From Sediminibacillus massiliensis (lineage in GTDB: Bacteria; Bacillota; Bacilli; Bacillales; Amphibacillaceae): a DNA stretch of 64,000 bases. Under the pieces are notes generated by a model that worked only from the letters and a program-made list of their open reading frames with translations, had not been told where the DNA came from and ran no database searches. How positions within the stretch are numbered: position 1 is the stretch's first letter; each line of letters begins with the position of its first letter. Shown here in pieces: positions 1 to 10,843 of this stretch. The DNA lies in NCBI RefSeq assembly GCF_900156915.1, contig NZ_LT732535.1, positions 3,353,477 through 3,417,476 of the forward strand, in the 5' to 3' direction. Made by a program: the position numbers and the translations under genes.

Positions 1-1404
1 TATTATTTTTCTAAATTCATATTTATATGTAATAGGATAAAGATTATTGTAAGTATCTAAAGTATAGAACCCATTATATTGAGCTATTGCTGGATGGAGG
101 CCGATGCTGGCTACTCTGTACTGATCCTTTGGAAGGCCGATATAATCCTGGATTTGCTCAAATTGTTCCACAGCGTAAAATTCCCGAAAAGAGGGCGTTT
201 TATGATGTACACCATAATGGATTTCCTCATTAAATGGAACCAGTACGAGTAATTGGGCAATAACTGCAATCCGGACGAATATCTTCCATTTTTTCCTGCC
301 TGTTTGCCATAGAATCATACAGGCTGTGGCAAAGTTCAGATAAATCACAAGCGGTCTCAGAAAATGAAACCGGGCAAAGTTAAAGGTGTTAAGTAATTCG
401 ATGTTTTCCTTCAAAGGAATCCACAGCTTGTTGAACCAAAGCGCATACCAGAGAGACAAGCCATAGTTAAGTACAAGCAAGAACAAAAAAGTCTTATCCA
501 GCTTGTCCTTCTTTTTGAAGAGAACCACAGCTAAGGTCAGAAACAAAACAGGTAGAATAACGACAGTGTGAACAGTCATTACATGTGTATGACCAAACAG
601 AAAATTTTTTAAAGAAAGGCGGAAGGAGTGAGCTAAGTCGTGGCGGGAAGAGATGAATTCCACACGGTGACTTGGCTCCTGTTCAGCTAGTAAAGAGAAG
701 ACAAGCCGGTAGTCTACAAGAAAGAATACTCCGGCCATAAAAGCGATACTTGCCAAAAACGTCCAGTTCCACCTTTTTTTCACGATCAAGTCATACAGCC
801 ATAAACAACCGACAGCTGCAAGGAAGAAGAAAAAGCCTAGAACAATACTTGCGTAAAGGGGTATCAATGCAAGCGTAAGCCATTCTTTCCAAGAAGCACC
901 TTTAGCCCGAATGTTCAAAAAGGCCCAGAGTGCCAGCGGATGACCAAGCGTGCTCAACATCCCTGACGGCCAAAAAGGTGTAAAGGCAAAAGCGAGAGAT
1001 ACTCCAATCCTTATCAGGGCGGTTTCTTTGGACTTAATGAAATGTGTTTTTAAAAGTAAGTACATGCCTACAAAGGCTGCTATTCTTGTTATCGTCTGAC
1101 TCAAAGCGTATGCAGTCATAGATGGAAATACTGCATGGAGCAGTACAATCAGACTGTATTCGGTCCCGAACGCGTTACGTGGCAGTCCGTTAATTACCTG
1201 TGGGATAACTGAGCCGATTTCGCCGAACAATTCCCCGCTGTTCCGCAATACTTGATACCAGGCGATATTAGAATCAAGGTTATCGTGAACGCGGATGTGT
1301 GCATCTTGTCCCAAAACATACAAAGGCGCCAAATAAACAGCCATCAAGCAGGCCGCGATAACGAGATAAAATCTTTCTTTCTTCTTATCAGGCAAATTAC
1401 TCAT
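1..1404 (-). CDS. ykoS: YkoS/DUF6044 family polytopic membrane protein, 3' end cut by window
   Basis: The frame is open without a stop from 1404 down to base 1, so about 468 codons are visible and the C-terminus lies outside the window. B. subtilis YkoS is roughly 580 residues, so about 100 are missing. The protein is very hydrophobic, with a membrane segment near residues 10-25 and many later ones, and contains IRVHDNLDSNIAWY and FWPSGMLSTLG, which I recognise from YkoS-type proteins. The layout resembles GT-C glycosyltransferase-like membrane proteins, but the function is unknown. An in-frame ATG at 1422 is an alternative start; neither start has a strong ribosome binding site. The family name is recognition, not a search result. 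Confidence 0.75.
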   Translation of the reverse strand, partial: MSNLPDKKKERFYLVIAACLMAVYLAPLYVLGQDAHIRVHDNLDSNIAWYQVLRNSGELFGEIGSVIPQVINGLPRNAFGTEYSLIVLLHAVFPSMTAYALSQTITRIAAFVGMYLLLKTHFIKSKETALIRIGVSLAFAFTPFWPSGMLSTLGHPLALWAFLNIRAKGASWKEWLTLALIPLYASIVLGFFFFLAAVGCLWLYDLIVKKRWNWTFLASIAFMAGVFFLVDYRLVFSLLAEQEPSHRVEFISSRHDLAHSFRLSLKNFLFGHTHVMTVHTVVILPVLFLTLAVVLFKKKDKLDKTFLFLLVLNYGLSLWYALWFNKLWIPLKENIELLNTFNFARFHFLRPLVIYLNFATACMILWQTGRKKWKIFVRIAVIAQLLVLVPFNEEIHYGVHHKTPSFREFYAVEQFEQIQDYIGLPKDQYRVASIGLHPAIAQYNGFYTLDTYNNLYPITYKYEFRKII

Positions 1405-1564
1405 ATGTATAAACACATCCATTAATTGTTTTGAAAGAATAAAAAAATGAGGACCACGTTATTATGCGAGGCTGGGGAGGAAAGTATTCAACTTACTTTT
1501 ATTCACTATTAAAATATCCTTAAAGTTATCGAAATATGATTGCTTAGCAAGTGATGCGTTTCAG

Positions 1565-1620
1565 AGTTGAGAGAAACTGCGAACTAGCGAAAATTCACCT
1601 TAGAGAGACTTTTTCTATCT
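1565..1620 (+). repeat. Left-end fragment of the MITE-like repeat family
   Basis: This stretch matches the left ends of the longer dispersed elements at 21070, 49257 and 63613: AGTTGAGAGAAACTGCGA followed by an ACTAGCGAAAATTCACC block. No right end is found nearby, so it appears to be a decayed or truncated copy. It lies between ykoS and the xpt promoter. Confidence 0.6.
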
Positions 1621-1663
1621 TTCAGAAAAGATAAAAAAGAAATGACTTTTTTGCCATTTGCCA

Positions 1664-1692
1664 TTTTCAATTGTCGAAGTATCGGTTATAAT
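1664..1692 (+). promoter_or_regulatory. Predicted sigma-A promoter of xpt-pbuX
   Basis: A TATAAT hexamer at 1687-1692 lies 17 bases after a weak -35 (TTTTCA, 1664-1669). Initiation would fall just upstream of the guanine aptamer, as expected for a riboswitch-controlled transcript. In B. subtilis PurR also acts on this operon; no PurR box was assigned here. Confidence 0.5.
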
Positions 1693-1715
1693 GCAATATA
1701 TTGAACGAATAAATG

Positions 1716-1784
1716 ACTCGTATAATAGCAGGGATATGGCCTGCGAGTTTCTACCAGATTACCGTAAATGATCTGACTACGAGT
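1716..1784 (+). promoter_or_regulatory. Guanine-sensing purine riboswitch aptamer
   Basis: All parts of the purine aptamer are present. P1 is ACTCGTA pairing with TACGAGT. P2 is GCAGG/CCTGC around GATATGG, P3 is CAGAT/ATCTG, and the conserved core GAGTTTCTACC lies between them. The specificity base is C (GAC before TACGAGT), which indicates guanine or hypoxanthine rather than adenine. The 3' strand of P1 (1776-1788) can instead pair with 1850-1864 to form an antiterminator, which would disrupt the terminator at 1835-1890. Guanine binding should therefore stop xpt-pbuX transcription. Confidence 0.95.
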
Positions 1785-1786
1785 AA

Positions 1787-2509
<723 letters not shown>

Positions 2510-2540
2510 CAACTAGAAAATACTTCGGGGAGGAAGAGAA

Positions 2541-3848
2541 ATGAAACAAGATGCAATGAAAACATTATCCATTGGCTTCCAACATGTCTTGGCGATGTAT
2601 GCTGGGGCCGTACTAGTGCCGTTAATCGTCGGAGGCGCGCTGAATTTGAGTTTTGAACAGCTTACTTACTTGGTCTCGATTGATCTACTTGCCTGCGGGA
2701 TTGCTACATTGCTGCAAGTCTGGCAGAACAGATTTTTCGGAATCGGTCTACCGGTAGTGCTCGGGTGTACTTTTACAGCCGTAGGTCCAATGATTGCAAT
2801 CGGCAGTCAGCACGGTGTGTCAGCCATTTATGGATCAATCCTGGTTTCAGGTATTTTTGTGGTAATCATAGCAAAGTACTTCAGTAAGTTAGTGAAGTTT
2901 TTCCCTCCTGTTGTGACTGGGTCGGTTATCACCATTATTGGATTAACTTTGATTCCGGTTGCCATCAAGGATATGGCCGGCGGAGAAGGCAATGCAGACT
3001 TCGGAAACCCAAGCAATCTTCTTCTTTCATTTGGAGTTCTTGTCTTTATATTATTATTGAATAAATTCACCAAAGGTTTCATTAGGGCTGTTTCTGTCCT
3101 GCTTGGTTTGGTTGCAGGTACAGTTGCTGCATCATTATTGGGTATGGTCGACTTCTCGGAAGTAGCTGAAGCTTCTTGGTTCCACAGCATTCAGCCATTT
3201 TATTTCGGAATGCCGACTTTTGAGATTTCGGCAATTTTGACGATGATCCTTGTGGCGATTGTGAGTTTGATTGAATCAACAGGGGTGTACCTTGCCCTCG
3301 GCGATATCACGAATCGCAAAATTGATGAACAGCAACTTTCGAAAGGTTACCGTGCTGAGGGATTAGCAATTGTCCTTGGAGGCGTTTTTAATGCATTCCC
3401 ATATACAGCGTACTCTCAGAATGTAGGACTTGTTCAGTTGACGGGTGTGAAAACGAAAAAAGCTATTTATGCAGCAGGATTTATTTTGGTCGTATTAGGG
3501 TTTCTCCCTAAAATCGCCGCGATCACTACCCTGGTGCCGACTGCTGTATTGGGTGGTGCATCAGTAGCTATGTTCGGTATGGTAGTCGCTTATGGAATCA
3601 AAATGTTGAGCAGGGTAGATTTCGAACAACAGGGAAACCTCTTGATCATCGCTTGTTCAGTCGGGATGGGACTAGGAGTTACTGTTGTGCCGGAGATTTT
3701 TGCACAACTACCTGAAAGTATAAGGATTTTGACGGAAAGCGGCATTGTAGCCGGAAGTTTTACAGCCATCCTGTTGAACATCCTATTTAATGTCATTCCA
3801 GAAAGTCAATCCACCAAGCAGATTTGGAAAGAAAGAAAGGCTTCTTAA
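2541..3848 (+). CDS. pbuX: Xanthine permease (NCS2/uracil-xanthine permease family)
   Basis: A cytoplasmic-membrane purine transporter of 435 residues, close to the 438 of B. subtilis PbuX. It has the many hydrophobic helices expected of the NCS2 fold and the family signatures GLPVVLGCTFTAVGPM and PYTAYSQNVGLVQLTGV. The start is supported by a GGGAGGAAG ribosome binding site. It is the second gene of the guanine-regulated xpt-pbuX operon and ends just before an intrinsic terminator. Confidence 0.95.
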   Translation: MKQDAMKTLSIGFQHVLAMYAGAVLVPLIVGGALNLSFEQLTYLVSIDLLACGIATLLQVWQNRFFGIGLPVVLGCTFTAVGPMIAIGSQHGVSAIYGSILVSGIFVVIIAKYFSKLVKFFPPVVTGSVITIIGLTLIPVAIKDMAGGEGNADFGNPSNLLLSFGVLVFILLLNKFTKGFIRAVSVLLGLVAGTVAASLLGMVDFSEVAEASWFHSIQPFYFGMPTFEISAILTMILVAIVSLIESTGVYLALGDITNRKIDEQQLSKGYRAEGLAIVLGGVFNAFPYTAYSQNVGLVQLTGVKTKKAIYAAGFILVVLGFLPKIAAITTLVPTAVLGGASVAMFGMVVAYGIKMLSRVDFEQQGNLLIIACSVGMGLGVTVVPEIFAQLPESIRILTESGIVAGSFTAILLNILFNVIPESQSTKQIWKERKAS

Positions 3849-3860
3849 AAAAAATTCAAA

Positions 3861-3892
3861 AGCAGGCATCTTATAAGGGTGCCTGCTTTTTT
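3861..3892 (+). terminator. Terminator after pbuX
   Basis: AGCAGGCA and TGCCTGCT form the stem, followed by TTTTTT. It closes the xpt-pbuX operon. Confidence 0.9.
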
Positions 3893-4036
3893 AAATATCA
3901 TATTGAGAATATATGCTGGAGTATTGATATCATTTATCGATAGGTCACCACTTTTTCCATGATATTTTCTTGGTTTCATTATAGAATAGAAATATCAGAC
4001 ATTTTAACTAACTTGAAATACGGGGAAGGTGACACT

Positions 4037-6796
4037 TTGCAAACATTAGAAAAGTTACAGGACAGCAGCATGCCATTACGCCGTGATGTAAAGTTATTGG
4101 GGAATATATTGGGAGAAATTCTCTTGCATCATGGAGGGCCTGAATTATTAAACACGGTAGAAAAAATACGTGTAACAACAAAAGCTCTTCGCAAAGAATT
4201 CGATGAGCAAAAATATAAAGAGTTAAAAGAAGAAATCGCTAATCTTGAACAACCGGTTCGCCAACAGGTAATTCGTGCGTTCTCTGTTTACTTCCACTTA
4301 ATTAATGCCGCAGAACAAAATCACAGAATCCGCAGACGCCGTGAGTACCAGCTTCAAGAAGAAGAAGTTTCACAGCCTGGATCCATAGAAAGTGCGGTTA
4401 GTTCACTTAAAGACAAACATGTAAATGAAGAATCCATACAAAAGGTCTTAGATGCTTTGTCGTTGGAATTAATTATTACTGCACATCCCACAGAATCGAC
4501 TAAGCATTCAGTTTTAGAAATTCAAAAGCAAATAGCAAATATCCTCAAGCAATTGGATCAGCCAATCCTTACGAAAAAGGAAAGGAAGGAGCTGGAAGAG
4601 GGACTTGCCAATGAAATTACTATCTTATGGCAGACGGATGAATTGAGACACCGCAAGCCGACAGTAATGGATGAAGTGAAGAATGGTTTATATTACTTTG
4701 AACAGACTTTCTTTGATGTACTGCCGGAAATTCATCAGGAATTGGAAGAACAACTGAAAGAAAAGTTTGCTGATAATATAAAAGTTCCGAATTTTCTCCA
4801 TTTTGGTTCCTGGATCGGTGGCGACCGTGACGGAAACCCGAATGTTACTCCTGATGTAACGTGGGAAACATTGCACAGACAGCGTGGACTTGCATTGAAG
4901 AAATACAAGGAAGTTGTTGTGAAGTTGATGAAACGGTTCAGCCATTCCGCGAATAGGGTATCAATCAGCGATGAATTAATTAAATCCGTGGAAGAGGATG
5001 AAACGAAGTATCTGAATAAGAATCAGAAATGGGCAGTCGAAACAGAAGTGTACAGACGCAAATTCGCTGTTATTCTGGCGCGTCTTGAGCAAGTTGGTAA
5101 GTCGGAAATCGGCTATCAAGCGGCAGAGGAATTACTGGAAGATCTACGATTGATCCATCGAAGCGTACAAGGTCATAGTCCTGCCGATAAAGAATGGAAA
5201 GGCTTGACCAAGCTTATCCGCCAAGTGAAGTTATTCGGATTCCATTTAGCGACGCTCGATATCAGAAACCACAGCGGGGAACATGAAGCAGCGATTACAG
5301 AGGTGCTTCGGAAAGTGAATATTGCGGAAGACTACTCTTCCCTTTCTGAAGAAGAGAAAATGGAGATTTTAGGTCAAGTATTAAAAGATCCGCGTCCGTT
5401 ATTATTGTTGAATGAAGATTATTCGAAAGAAACACAGGAAATGCTGAATGTGTTCCAGATGATCAAGAATGCACATGAAGAATTCGGAAAAGAATCGATA
5501 ACCGTTTATCTTATCAGCATGACTCGGTCAGCCAGTGATCTGCTGGAAGTATTGGTTCTTGCGAAAGAAGCAGGGATTTACCGCCTGCATGCAGATGGCA
5601 CGGTAGATTCGAATTTAAACGTTGCACCACTATTGGAAACGGTTGATGATTTGATTGCAGGGCCTAAAATCATGGAAACCTTGTTCGAGATGGAAGAATA
5701 CAGGAGTCATTTAAGTCAGCATGGTGACAGGCAGGAAATTATGCTTGGTTACTCAGATGGCAGTAAAGACGGTGGTACTTTGACAGCCAACTGGAAGCTG
5801 TACAAAGCCCAGCAGGAGATACATTCAGTTGCCAAAAAATACAATCTCCGTTTGAAATTTTTCCATGGCCGTGGCGGCTCACTCGGTAGAGGAGGAGGAC
5901 CGCTAAACAGAAGCATTATGTCCCAGCCACCTGAGACGTTAGGTGACGGTGTGAAAATCACCGAACAGGGAGAAGTTTTGTCTTCCCGTTACTTACTAGA
6001 AGATATTGCTTATCGAAGCTTGGAGCAGGCAACTTCGACATTGTTTGAAGCCACGGTCGACAACAAGCTTGGGAACAGTCCTCATTACTCAAGAGAGGAA
6101 GCCTGGGGAGAAGCAATGGAAAAAATTTCGGATGTCTCTTTGAAAAAGTATCAATCCCTCGTGTTTGGCGATGAAGATTTCCTGACTTACTTTAAAGAGG
6201 CAACACCATTGAACGAATTGGGAGCTCTTAATATCGGCTCCAGACCTATGAGCCGTAAAAATAGAAACCGTTTCGAAGATCTTCGCGCCATTCCTTGGGT
6301 ATTTGCCTGGACGCAAAGCCGCCAGCTCCTTCCTGCCTGGTATGCCGCCGGCTCGGGCTTGAACGATTATGCTTCAAAGAGTGAAGAGAATGTAAGACAA
6401 TTGCAGGATATGTATGAAAACTGGCCATTCTTCCATTCGACAATTGATAATTTGCAAATGGCATTGATGAAGGCGGATATTCATACTGCTAAAGAGTATG
6501 CTGCACTTGTCAATGACCAGGAAATTGCTACACGTATATTCGGGGATATTATGGAAGAATATGAGTTGACCAAAAATATTCTGTTGAAAATAACAGGCAA
6601 TAAAAAATTGCTTGATAACACACCGAACATCCAGGAATCTGTCCACAGAAGGAATCCTTATGTTGATCCATTGAACGTTCTTCAGGTAAATTTAATCAAA
6701 GAATTACGTCAACAGGAAGAGCCTGATGAAGAATTGTTAACCGAAGCATTGTTGACTATCAGTGGAATTGCGGCTGGTCTCCGTAATACTGGTTGA
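4037..6796 (+). CDS. ppc: Phosphoenolpyruvate carboxylase
   Basis: Anaplerotic enzyme making oxaloacetate from PEP and bicarbonate. The product is 919 residues from a TTG at 4037, preceded by GGGGAAGGTG at a good distance. The ATG at 3959 would add 26 residues without a visible ribosome binding site. Diagnostic motifs are present: LIITAHPTES near residue 150 (catalytic His), GSWIGGDRDGNPNVT, MLGYSDGSKDGG, the glycine-rich loop FFHGRGGSLGRGGGP, and a C-terminus ending RNTG as in most PEPCs. B. subtilis uses pyruvate carboxylase and lacks ppc, so this gene separates the organism from that lineage. It appears monocistronic. Confidence 0.96.
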   Translation: MQTLEKLQDSSMPLRRDVKLLGNILGEILLHHGGPELLNTVEKIRVTTKALRKEFDEQKYKELKEEIANLEQPVRQQVIRAFSVYFHLINAAEQNHRIRRRREYQLQEEEVSQPGSIESAVSSLKDKHVNEESIQKVLDALSLELIITAHPTESTKHSVLEIQKQIANILKQLDQPILTKKERKELEEGLANEITILWQTDELRHRKPTVMDEVKNGLYYFEQTFFDVLPEIHQELEEQLKEKFADNIKVPNFLHFGSWIGGDRDGNPNVTPDVTWETLHRQRGLALKKYKEVVVKLMKRFSHSANRVSISDELIKSVEEDETKYLNKNQKWAVETEVYRRKFAVILARLEQVGKSEIGYQAAEELLEDLRLIHRSVQGHSPADKEWKGLTKLIRQVKLFGFHLATLDIRNHSGEHEAAITEVLRKVNIAEDYSSLSEEEKMEILGQVLKDPRPLLLLNEDYSKETQEMLNVFQMIKNAHEEFGKESITVYLISMTRSASDLLEVLVLAKEAGIYRLHADGTVDSNLNVAPLLETVDDLIAGPKIMETLFEMEEYRSHLSQHGDRQEIMLGYSDGSKDGGTLTANWKLYKAQQEIHSVAKKYNLRLKFFHGRGGSLGRGGGPLNRSIMSQPPETLGDGVKITEQGEVLSSRYLLEDIAYRSLEQATSTLFEATVDNKLGNSPHYSREEAWGEAMEKISDVSLKKYQSLVFGDEDFLTYFKEATPLNELGALNIGSRPMSRKNRNRFEDLRAIPWVFAWTQSRQLLPAWYAAGSGLNDYASKSEENVRQLQDMYENWPFFHSTIDNLQMALMKADIHTAKEYAALVNDQEIATRIFGDIMEEYELTKNILLKITGNKKLLDNTPNIQESVHRRNPYVDPLNVLQVNLIKELRQQEEPDEELLTEALLTISGIAAGLRNTG

Positions 6797-6857
6797 TTGA
6801 TAACAAATCTAGGCTCATTTCATAAGAATTGTTGCATTTTAATGTCATATTTGAGGG

Positions 6858-7200
6858 GAAATACGAACTAGTGAAAATTCACTTCAGTGAGACTTCCTCT
6901 CGTTCTGATTTAAGTTGAATGCTAACCCGGCGCTGCAGAAAAACACTCCCTTTCCGGGGGCGGCACCTCAGCCTCCTTGAAAATACAATTCGATTTTCTG
7001 CGTGCGATGTTTCGCTGCTAGAACACGCAGACTCATGTGGGAACAGCGCGAGTCCGAAGATCCCGGAAGAAGCGAGAACTTTGCTTCTGAGGAAGCTGAG
7101 GCCGTGCCCGCGGAAAGCGAAGTGTTCTGCCGTAGCGGTTGTATAGCACTCGACTTAATCAGAATGGAAGAAAACCATGTGCCAGTTATGTGGCATTTTA
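6858..7200 (+). mobile_element. MITE-like non-coding element, copy A
   Basis: About 340 bp between ppc and the RND pump gene. Its two halves are imperfect inverted copies: the CGCTGCAGAAAAACACTCCC side mirrors the GAAGTGTTCTGCCGTAGCGG side, and TTCTGATTTAAGT mirrors ACTTAATCAGAA. The right end has TATGTGGCATTT, a degraded version of the family terminal repeat TATGTCGCAGTTT. The short open frames inside are by-products of the inverted repeat. Confidence 0.75.
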
Positions 7201-7247
7201 TAGACATCCAGCAACAACGATCTTTTAGAAAACAGCTTACATCTAAG

Positions 7248-7290
7248 AAACCCCTTACCGACTGCATTATGCAGCCGATAAGGGGTTTTT
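7248..7290 (-). terminator. Terminator of the RND pump gene (bidirectional)
   Basis: AACCCCTTATCGGCTGCA and TGCAGTCGGTAAGGGGTT form a long stem directly after the minus-strand stop codon. T-rich tracts flank it on both strands, TTTCTT on the minus and seven T on the plus. Confidence 0.85.
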
Positions 7291-10200
7291 TTAGATAGCG
7301 GCTTCTTCTTGATCTTCTGACAGCTTATTCCGTGTTCTACTAGTGGAATGGTTTTTCCTCCTAGTAAACAAACAGTACACAGCTGGTATCAACAAGAGTG
7401 TAATAAAGGTTGCAAACAGTAACCCGGAAATGATGACCGTTGCCATTGGAGCCTGGTAGTTTCCGGACGTTCCCGATGCAAGTGCCAATGGGAGCATTCC
7501 TCCCACCGTTGTTAACGTAGTCATGAAGATTGGTCTGATTCGGTCCTTTCCTGCTTTGATTAAAGCAATGTCAACCGGTAGTCCTTGGCTTCTCATCTGT
7601 TTTGTGCGATCGATGAGAAGAATGGCGTTATTAAGGACGATTCCGATCAGCATTACCACGCCCATCGCAGACAGCGCGCTCAGTTCACGCTGTGTAAGAA
7701 ATAGTCCTATGATTACCCCTACAATTGTCATGGGGATAACGGACATGACGATGAATGGATGGCCGAGGTGATTGAATTGTACTGCCATAACCAGGTAAAC
7801 AAGGAAAATGGCTATCCCGAAAACCACAACCATATCCATAATCAATTCTTGCTGTTGCTCCAAGTCTCCTGCAGTTGAAAGACTATAGCCGTCCGGCGTC
7901 TCATAGTTCTCGATCAATCGCTGAACCTCCCGATTGATCGTCCCTAAATCCCTTCCTTCTATGTCTGCTGAAATAGATAGATATCTTTCGCCGTCATCGT
8001 GGGTAATCTCATTAGGTGTTTCGATTGTATTCAGTGAGGCGAAGGCGGCTAGTGTTTTTTCCTTACCTTCTGCAGTAAAAATGGAAAGGTCCAACAAATC
8101 ACTTTTAGAATTCGTTTGTTCATCCCAGGTCACGGAAAGAGGAACCGTTTCATCATCTACTGTTATTTCACCAGCAGGAATTTGGGCAAAAGCCTGCTCC
8201 ATTTGTTGTTTTATTAGTGACTTCGATAATCCGTCTTTTTCTATTTGCTGTTCATTGAGGACGACAACTTCTTCCGGCGAAGTTCTTTCGATAGAACTTG
8301 TCACCCCGACAATTCCTTCGATTTTTCCTAAATCTTTTTTAAAACCGTTGGCTAGTGTTTCCAACTCCTGGAAGTCTTCTCCTTTAATGTTGACTTGGAT
8401 TGGATACCCGCCACCGCCTGACATGGCACTCTGGACATTCAACAAAGGTGTGTCATCTTCCAAGGCTCTTAGGGAACTCATAATCTCTTCATTTATGTCT
8501 TTCTGTTCACGAGTGATTTCTTCCTCTTTGTTCATATTGATAATGGTATAAAACATGCTGCCATTGTCCATAACGTAGTTCGTTTCTACGTCTTTTATGG
8601 AAAGAAGGGTTGTGTTGATTTTTTCTACAACCTCTTTTTCTTCTGGTGAAACACCTGTCTCGACATCTACCATTAATTCAGAATAACGGTTGAATACATC
8701 AGGCATGATGGTCATCGGTATTTTTGTAACGAGGAACAAGGAGCCGGCAAACATGGCGAAAAAGATGGCAATTACGGCTAAACTGTATCTCTTCTTCTTT
8801 ACAATCCAGGATACGACAGGTGTATATAACTTAGTGATTGGTCCTTCTTTATCACGCTTTTTCTGCTTTCTCAAGGTCAGGAATTTTTCTGCCAGAGAAG
8901 GAATAAGGGTGAACGATACAACCACTGAACTTATAAGTGTGAAGGTTACCACAAAGGAGAGAATGATCATAAATTGACCTAATTCCCCTCCGACCATACC
9001 GATCGGTAGGAAAACGACAATCGTTGTCAACATGGAAGCGAAAACAGCAGTGGCGACTTCCTGTGTTCCTGTTAAGACAGCTTCGAGATTGGCGTGTCCT
9101 TGTTCCTTTTTCCGGTAGATCGATTCTAATATGACGATGGAGGAATCCACCATCATTCCAATTCCCAGTCCAAGTCCGATCAACGTCAGTATGTTGAAAC
9201 TATAATCGAACAACCACATAGCTGCAAAGGTCAATAATACCGAGGTCGGTATAGACACACCAATAATGATAGTGGCTCTGACACTTCGCAGGAACAGAAG
9301 AAGAATGGCAATTGCAATTGCGGCACCAATCAGTATATTGCCAGTGACACCATCGATTGAATCTTGGACATAATCAGCTTGGGCGACCATTTCTGTAAGT
9401 TTAAAGCCGTCTACTAACCCTTCATTTCTAATTTTCTCTATTTCTGAACGTATAGCAGCAGCCATTTCAAGTTGAGTTACATCAGCCATGCGTCCAACTT
9501 GAACGAAGATGAAGTCCTTTGTTCCATTTTTCCAGACAAAGGAGGAGCTTTCAACCGAATCTAAAGTAACAGAAGAAAAGTCCTCCAGGGTAAGTAATCC
9601 TTCAGCAGTTGGAATTTCAATATTCTTTACCTCTTCCACACTTTCCAACTTAGAGTTCCAACGCAGAGTAGGGGAAGAGTCTTCGCCTGTCAACTGGCCA
9701 AGCGTTGATTCGCTGTTAGCCTCTTGGATCGCTCCGACTACTTGGTTTATATCCAAACCGGATTCGGCCAGCTTATCACGGTCAAGTTTAATGGAGACTT
9801 CGTTTTCCTGTGTACCGGCTAATGATACATCCCGCACTTCGGGTAGCTCTTCCAGCCGAGGTTGTAATACATCCTTGGCGAAGTCGGTCATTTCCTCCAT
9901 ACTGCCACCGGAAACATCCATGAAAAATTCGTAGGCCTGATTTGTTCCTATTTCTCCTGATTCAACATCGATTACTTCTGGCATTTCAGCAGTTGCTGAA
10001 TTAATGGCTGCATCTACTTTTTCAAAAAAGTCATCTCCGGTTCCCTCTTCAAATGTCATAGAGAATGAACTCCTGCCAATTGTAGAAGTAGAAGACACGC
10101 TCTCAATTCCGTCCATGCCCAGCAGGGTTCTCTCCAAGGGAGATGTGATCGAACGCTCGACTTCGATGGCGGACATGTCACCGGCATTTATTTCCGTATA

Positions 10201-10335
10201 AGCACCTCCCAAATCCATGGGCGGGAACAATTCCTTATCAAGTTTGAGGACTGCATATCCACCCACCATTACGACTAATACTGCAATAAGCCCTACAAGT
10301 ATCTTTCGATTAAGAATAAATCTTAAAAGCTTCAT
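7291..10335 (-). CDS. RND-family efflux transporter (AcrB/SwrC-like)
   Basis: A proton-driven export pump of 1014 residues, within the normal size of the AcrB/AcrD/AcrF family (B. subtilis SwrC has 1065). It has the classical duplicated layout: one helix at residues 10-28, a large extracytoplasmic domain, helices from about residue 330, a second large domain after about 535, and a final helix cluster. Recognisable parts include LGLGIGMMVDSSIVILESIYR, with its essential intramembrane Asp, and LVYLVMAVQFNHLGHPFIVM. An AGGAGG site precedes the ATG. No partner fusion protein is next to it, so it probably acts alone, as SwrC does. The substrate cannot be read from sequence. Confidence 0.9.
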   Translation of the reverse strand: MKLLRFILNRKILVGLIAVLVVMVGGYAVLKLDKELFPPMDLGGAYTEINAGDMSAIEVERSITSPLERTLLGMDGIESVSSTSTIGRSSFSMTFEEGTGDDFFEKVDAAINSATAEMPEVIDVESGEIGTNQAYEFFMDVSGGSMEEMTDFAKDVLQPRLEELPEVRDVSLAGTQENEVSIKLDRDKLAESGLDINQVVGAIQEANSESTLGQLTGEDSSPTLRWNSKLESVEEVKNIEIPTAEGLLTLEDFSSVTLDSVESSSFVWKNGTKDFIFVQVGRMADVTQLEMAAAIRSEIEKIRNEGLVDGFKLTEMVAQADYVQDSIDGVTGNILIGAAIAIAILLLFLRSVRATIIIGVSIPTSVLLTFAAMWLFDYSFNILTLIGLGLGIGMMVDSSIVILESIYRKKEQGHANLEAVLTGTQEVATAVFASMLTTIVVFLPIGMVGGELGQFMIILSFVVTFTLISSVVVSFTLIPSLAEKFLTLRKQKKRDKEGPITKLYTPVVSWIVKKKRYSLAVIAIFFAMFAGSLFLVTKIPMTIMPDVFNRYSELMVDVETGVSPEEKEVVEKINTTLLSIKDVETNYVMDNGSMFYTIINMNKEEEITREQKDINEEIMSSLRALEDDTPLLNVQSAMSGGGGYPIQVNIKGEDFQELETLANGFKKDLGKIEGIVGVTSSIERTSPEEVVVLNEQQIEKDGLSKSLIKQQMEQAFAQIPAGEITVDDETVPLSVTWDEQTNSKSDLLDLSIFTAEGKEKTLAAFASLNTIETPNEITHDDGERYLSISADIEGRDLGTINREVQRLIENYETPDGYSLSTAGDLEQQQELIMDMVVVFGIAIFLVYLVMAVQFNHLGHPFIVMSVIPMTIVGVIIGLFLTQRELSALSAMGVVMLIGIVLNNAILLIDRTKQMRSQGLPVDIALIKAGKDRIRPIFMTTLTTVGGMLPLALASGTSGNYQAPMATVIISGLLFATFITLLLIPAVYCLFTRRKNHSTSRTRNKLSEDQEEAAI

Positions 10336-10724
10336 TTAAAACCTCCTGGGATAATATTTGAAAGCGAGGACCGCCCAAAGATTAATATAATCTGTATATA
10401 GGGAGAAAAGACCAGTGAAAAAATGTTTTGAATTGAAAGTTCATACATTATGTATTTTCGGCGGAATTGCTTCCAGGGTCCTATTCGATTAACCGTTTTC
10501 ATTTTATCCCTGGGAAGGAGGAATCATAATGAGCGGGAGGCTTATTTTGGATAGGTCTTGAGGCTGATTTTTTCCTTTTCATAGATATTAGATATTTACT
10601 ACAATTACTTTTCTACCAAAACAACCAGTAATAACCCAAACTGCGAGTCGGGGATCTCACCAGACGTTTAGCTCTGATAAAGTGATTTTAGGTCTTTTCG
10701 TAAATTAGTAAATTAAAGGAAAGA
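10336..10724. other. Intergenic region upstream of the RND pump, no gene
   Basis: Almost 400 bp with no credible coding frame. One 10-codon frame at about 10530 has a perfect AAGGAGG site but stops at once and has no recognisable product. It may be a gene remnant. The pump promoter should lie near its right end of the gene, but no strong -35/-10 pair could be assigned. Confidence 0.5.
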
Positions 10725-10747
10725 GGCTAGTTTGCAATGGACTAGCC
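10725..10747 (-). terminator. Probable terminator of the XRE regulator gene
   Basis: GGCTAGT and ACTAGCC form a 7-bp stem, followed on the minus strand by TCTTTCCTTTAATTT. It is weaker than other terminators in the window. Confidence 0.4.
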
Positions 10748-10843
10748 CCTATATGGTTTGTATAATAGTTGATAGTAAGTCTTCCGTGAAAATGGGATAT
10801 ATGGTCATATGACCCAAGCAAAACGGAGGATCTGTGCGAATCC

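Noticed and set aside
6919-7298. Several 75-99-codon frames on both strands
   Set aside because: They lie within the inverted-repeat element and mirror one another; no ribosome binding sites. The same applies to frames at about 21059-21624, 29458-29784 and 49309-49920.
10530-10562. Ten-codon frame with a perfect AAGGAGG site (MSGRLILDRS)
   Set aside because: Too short to support as a gene and no downstream gene on the same strand; perhaps a remnant.
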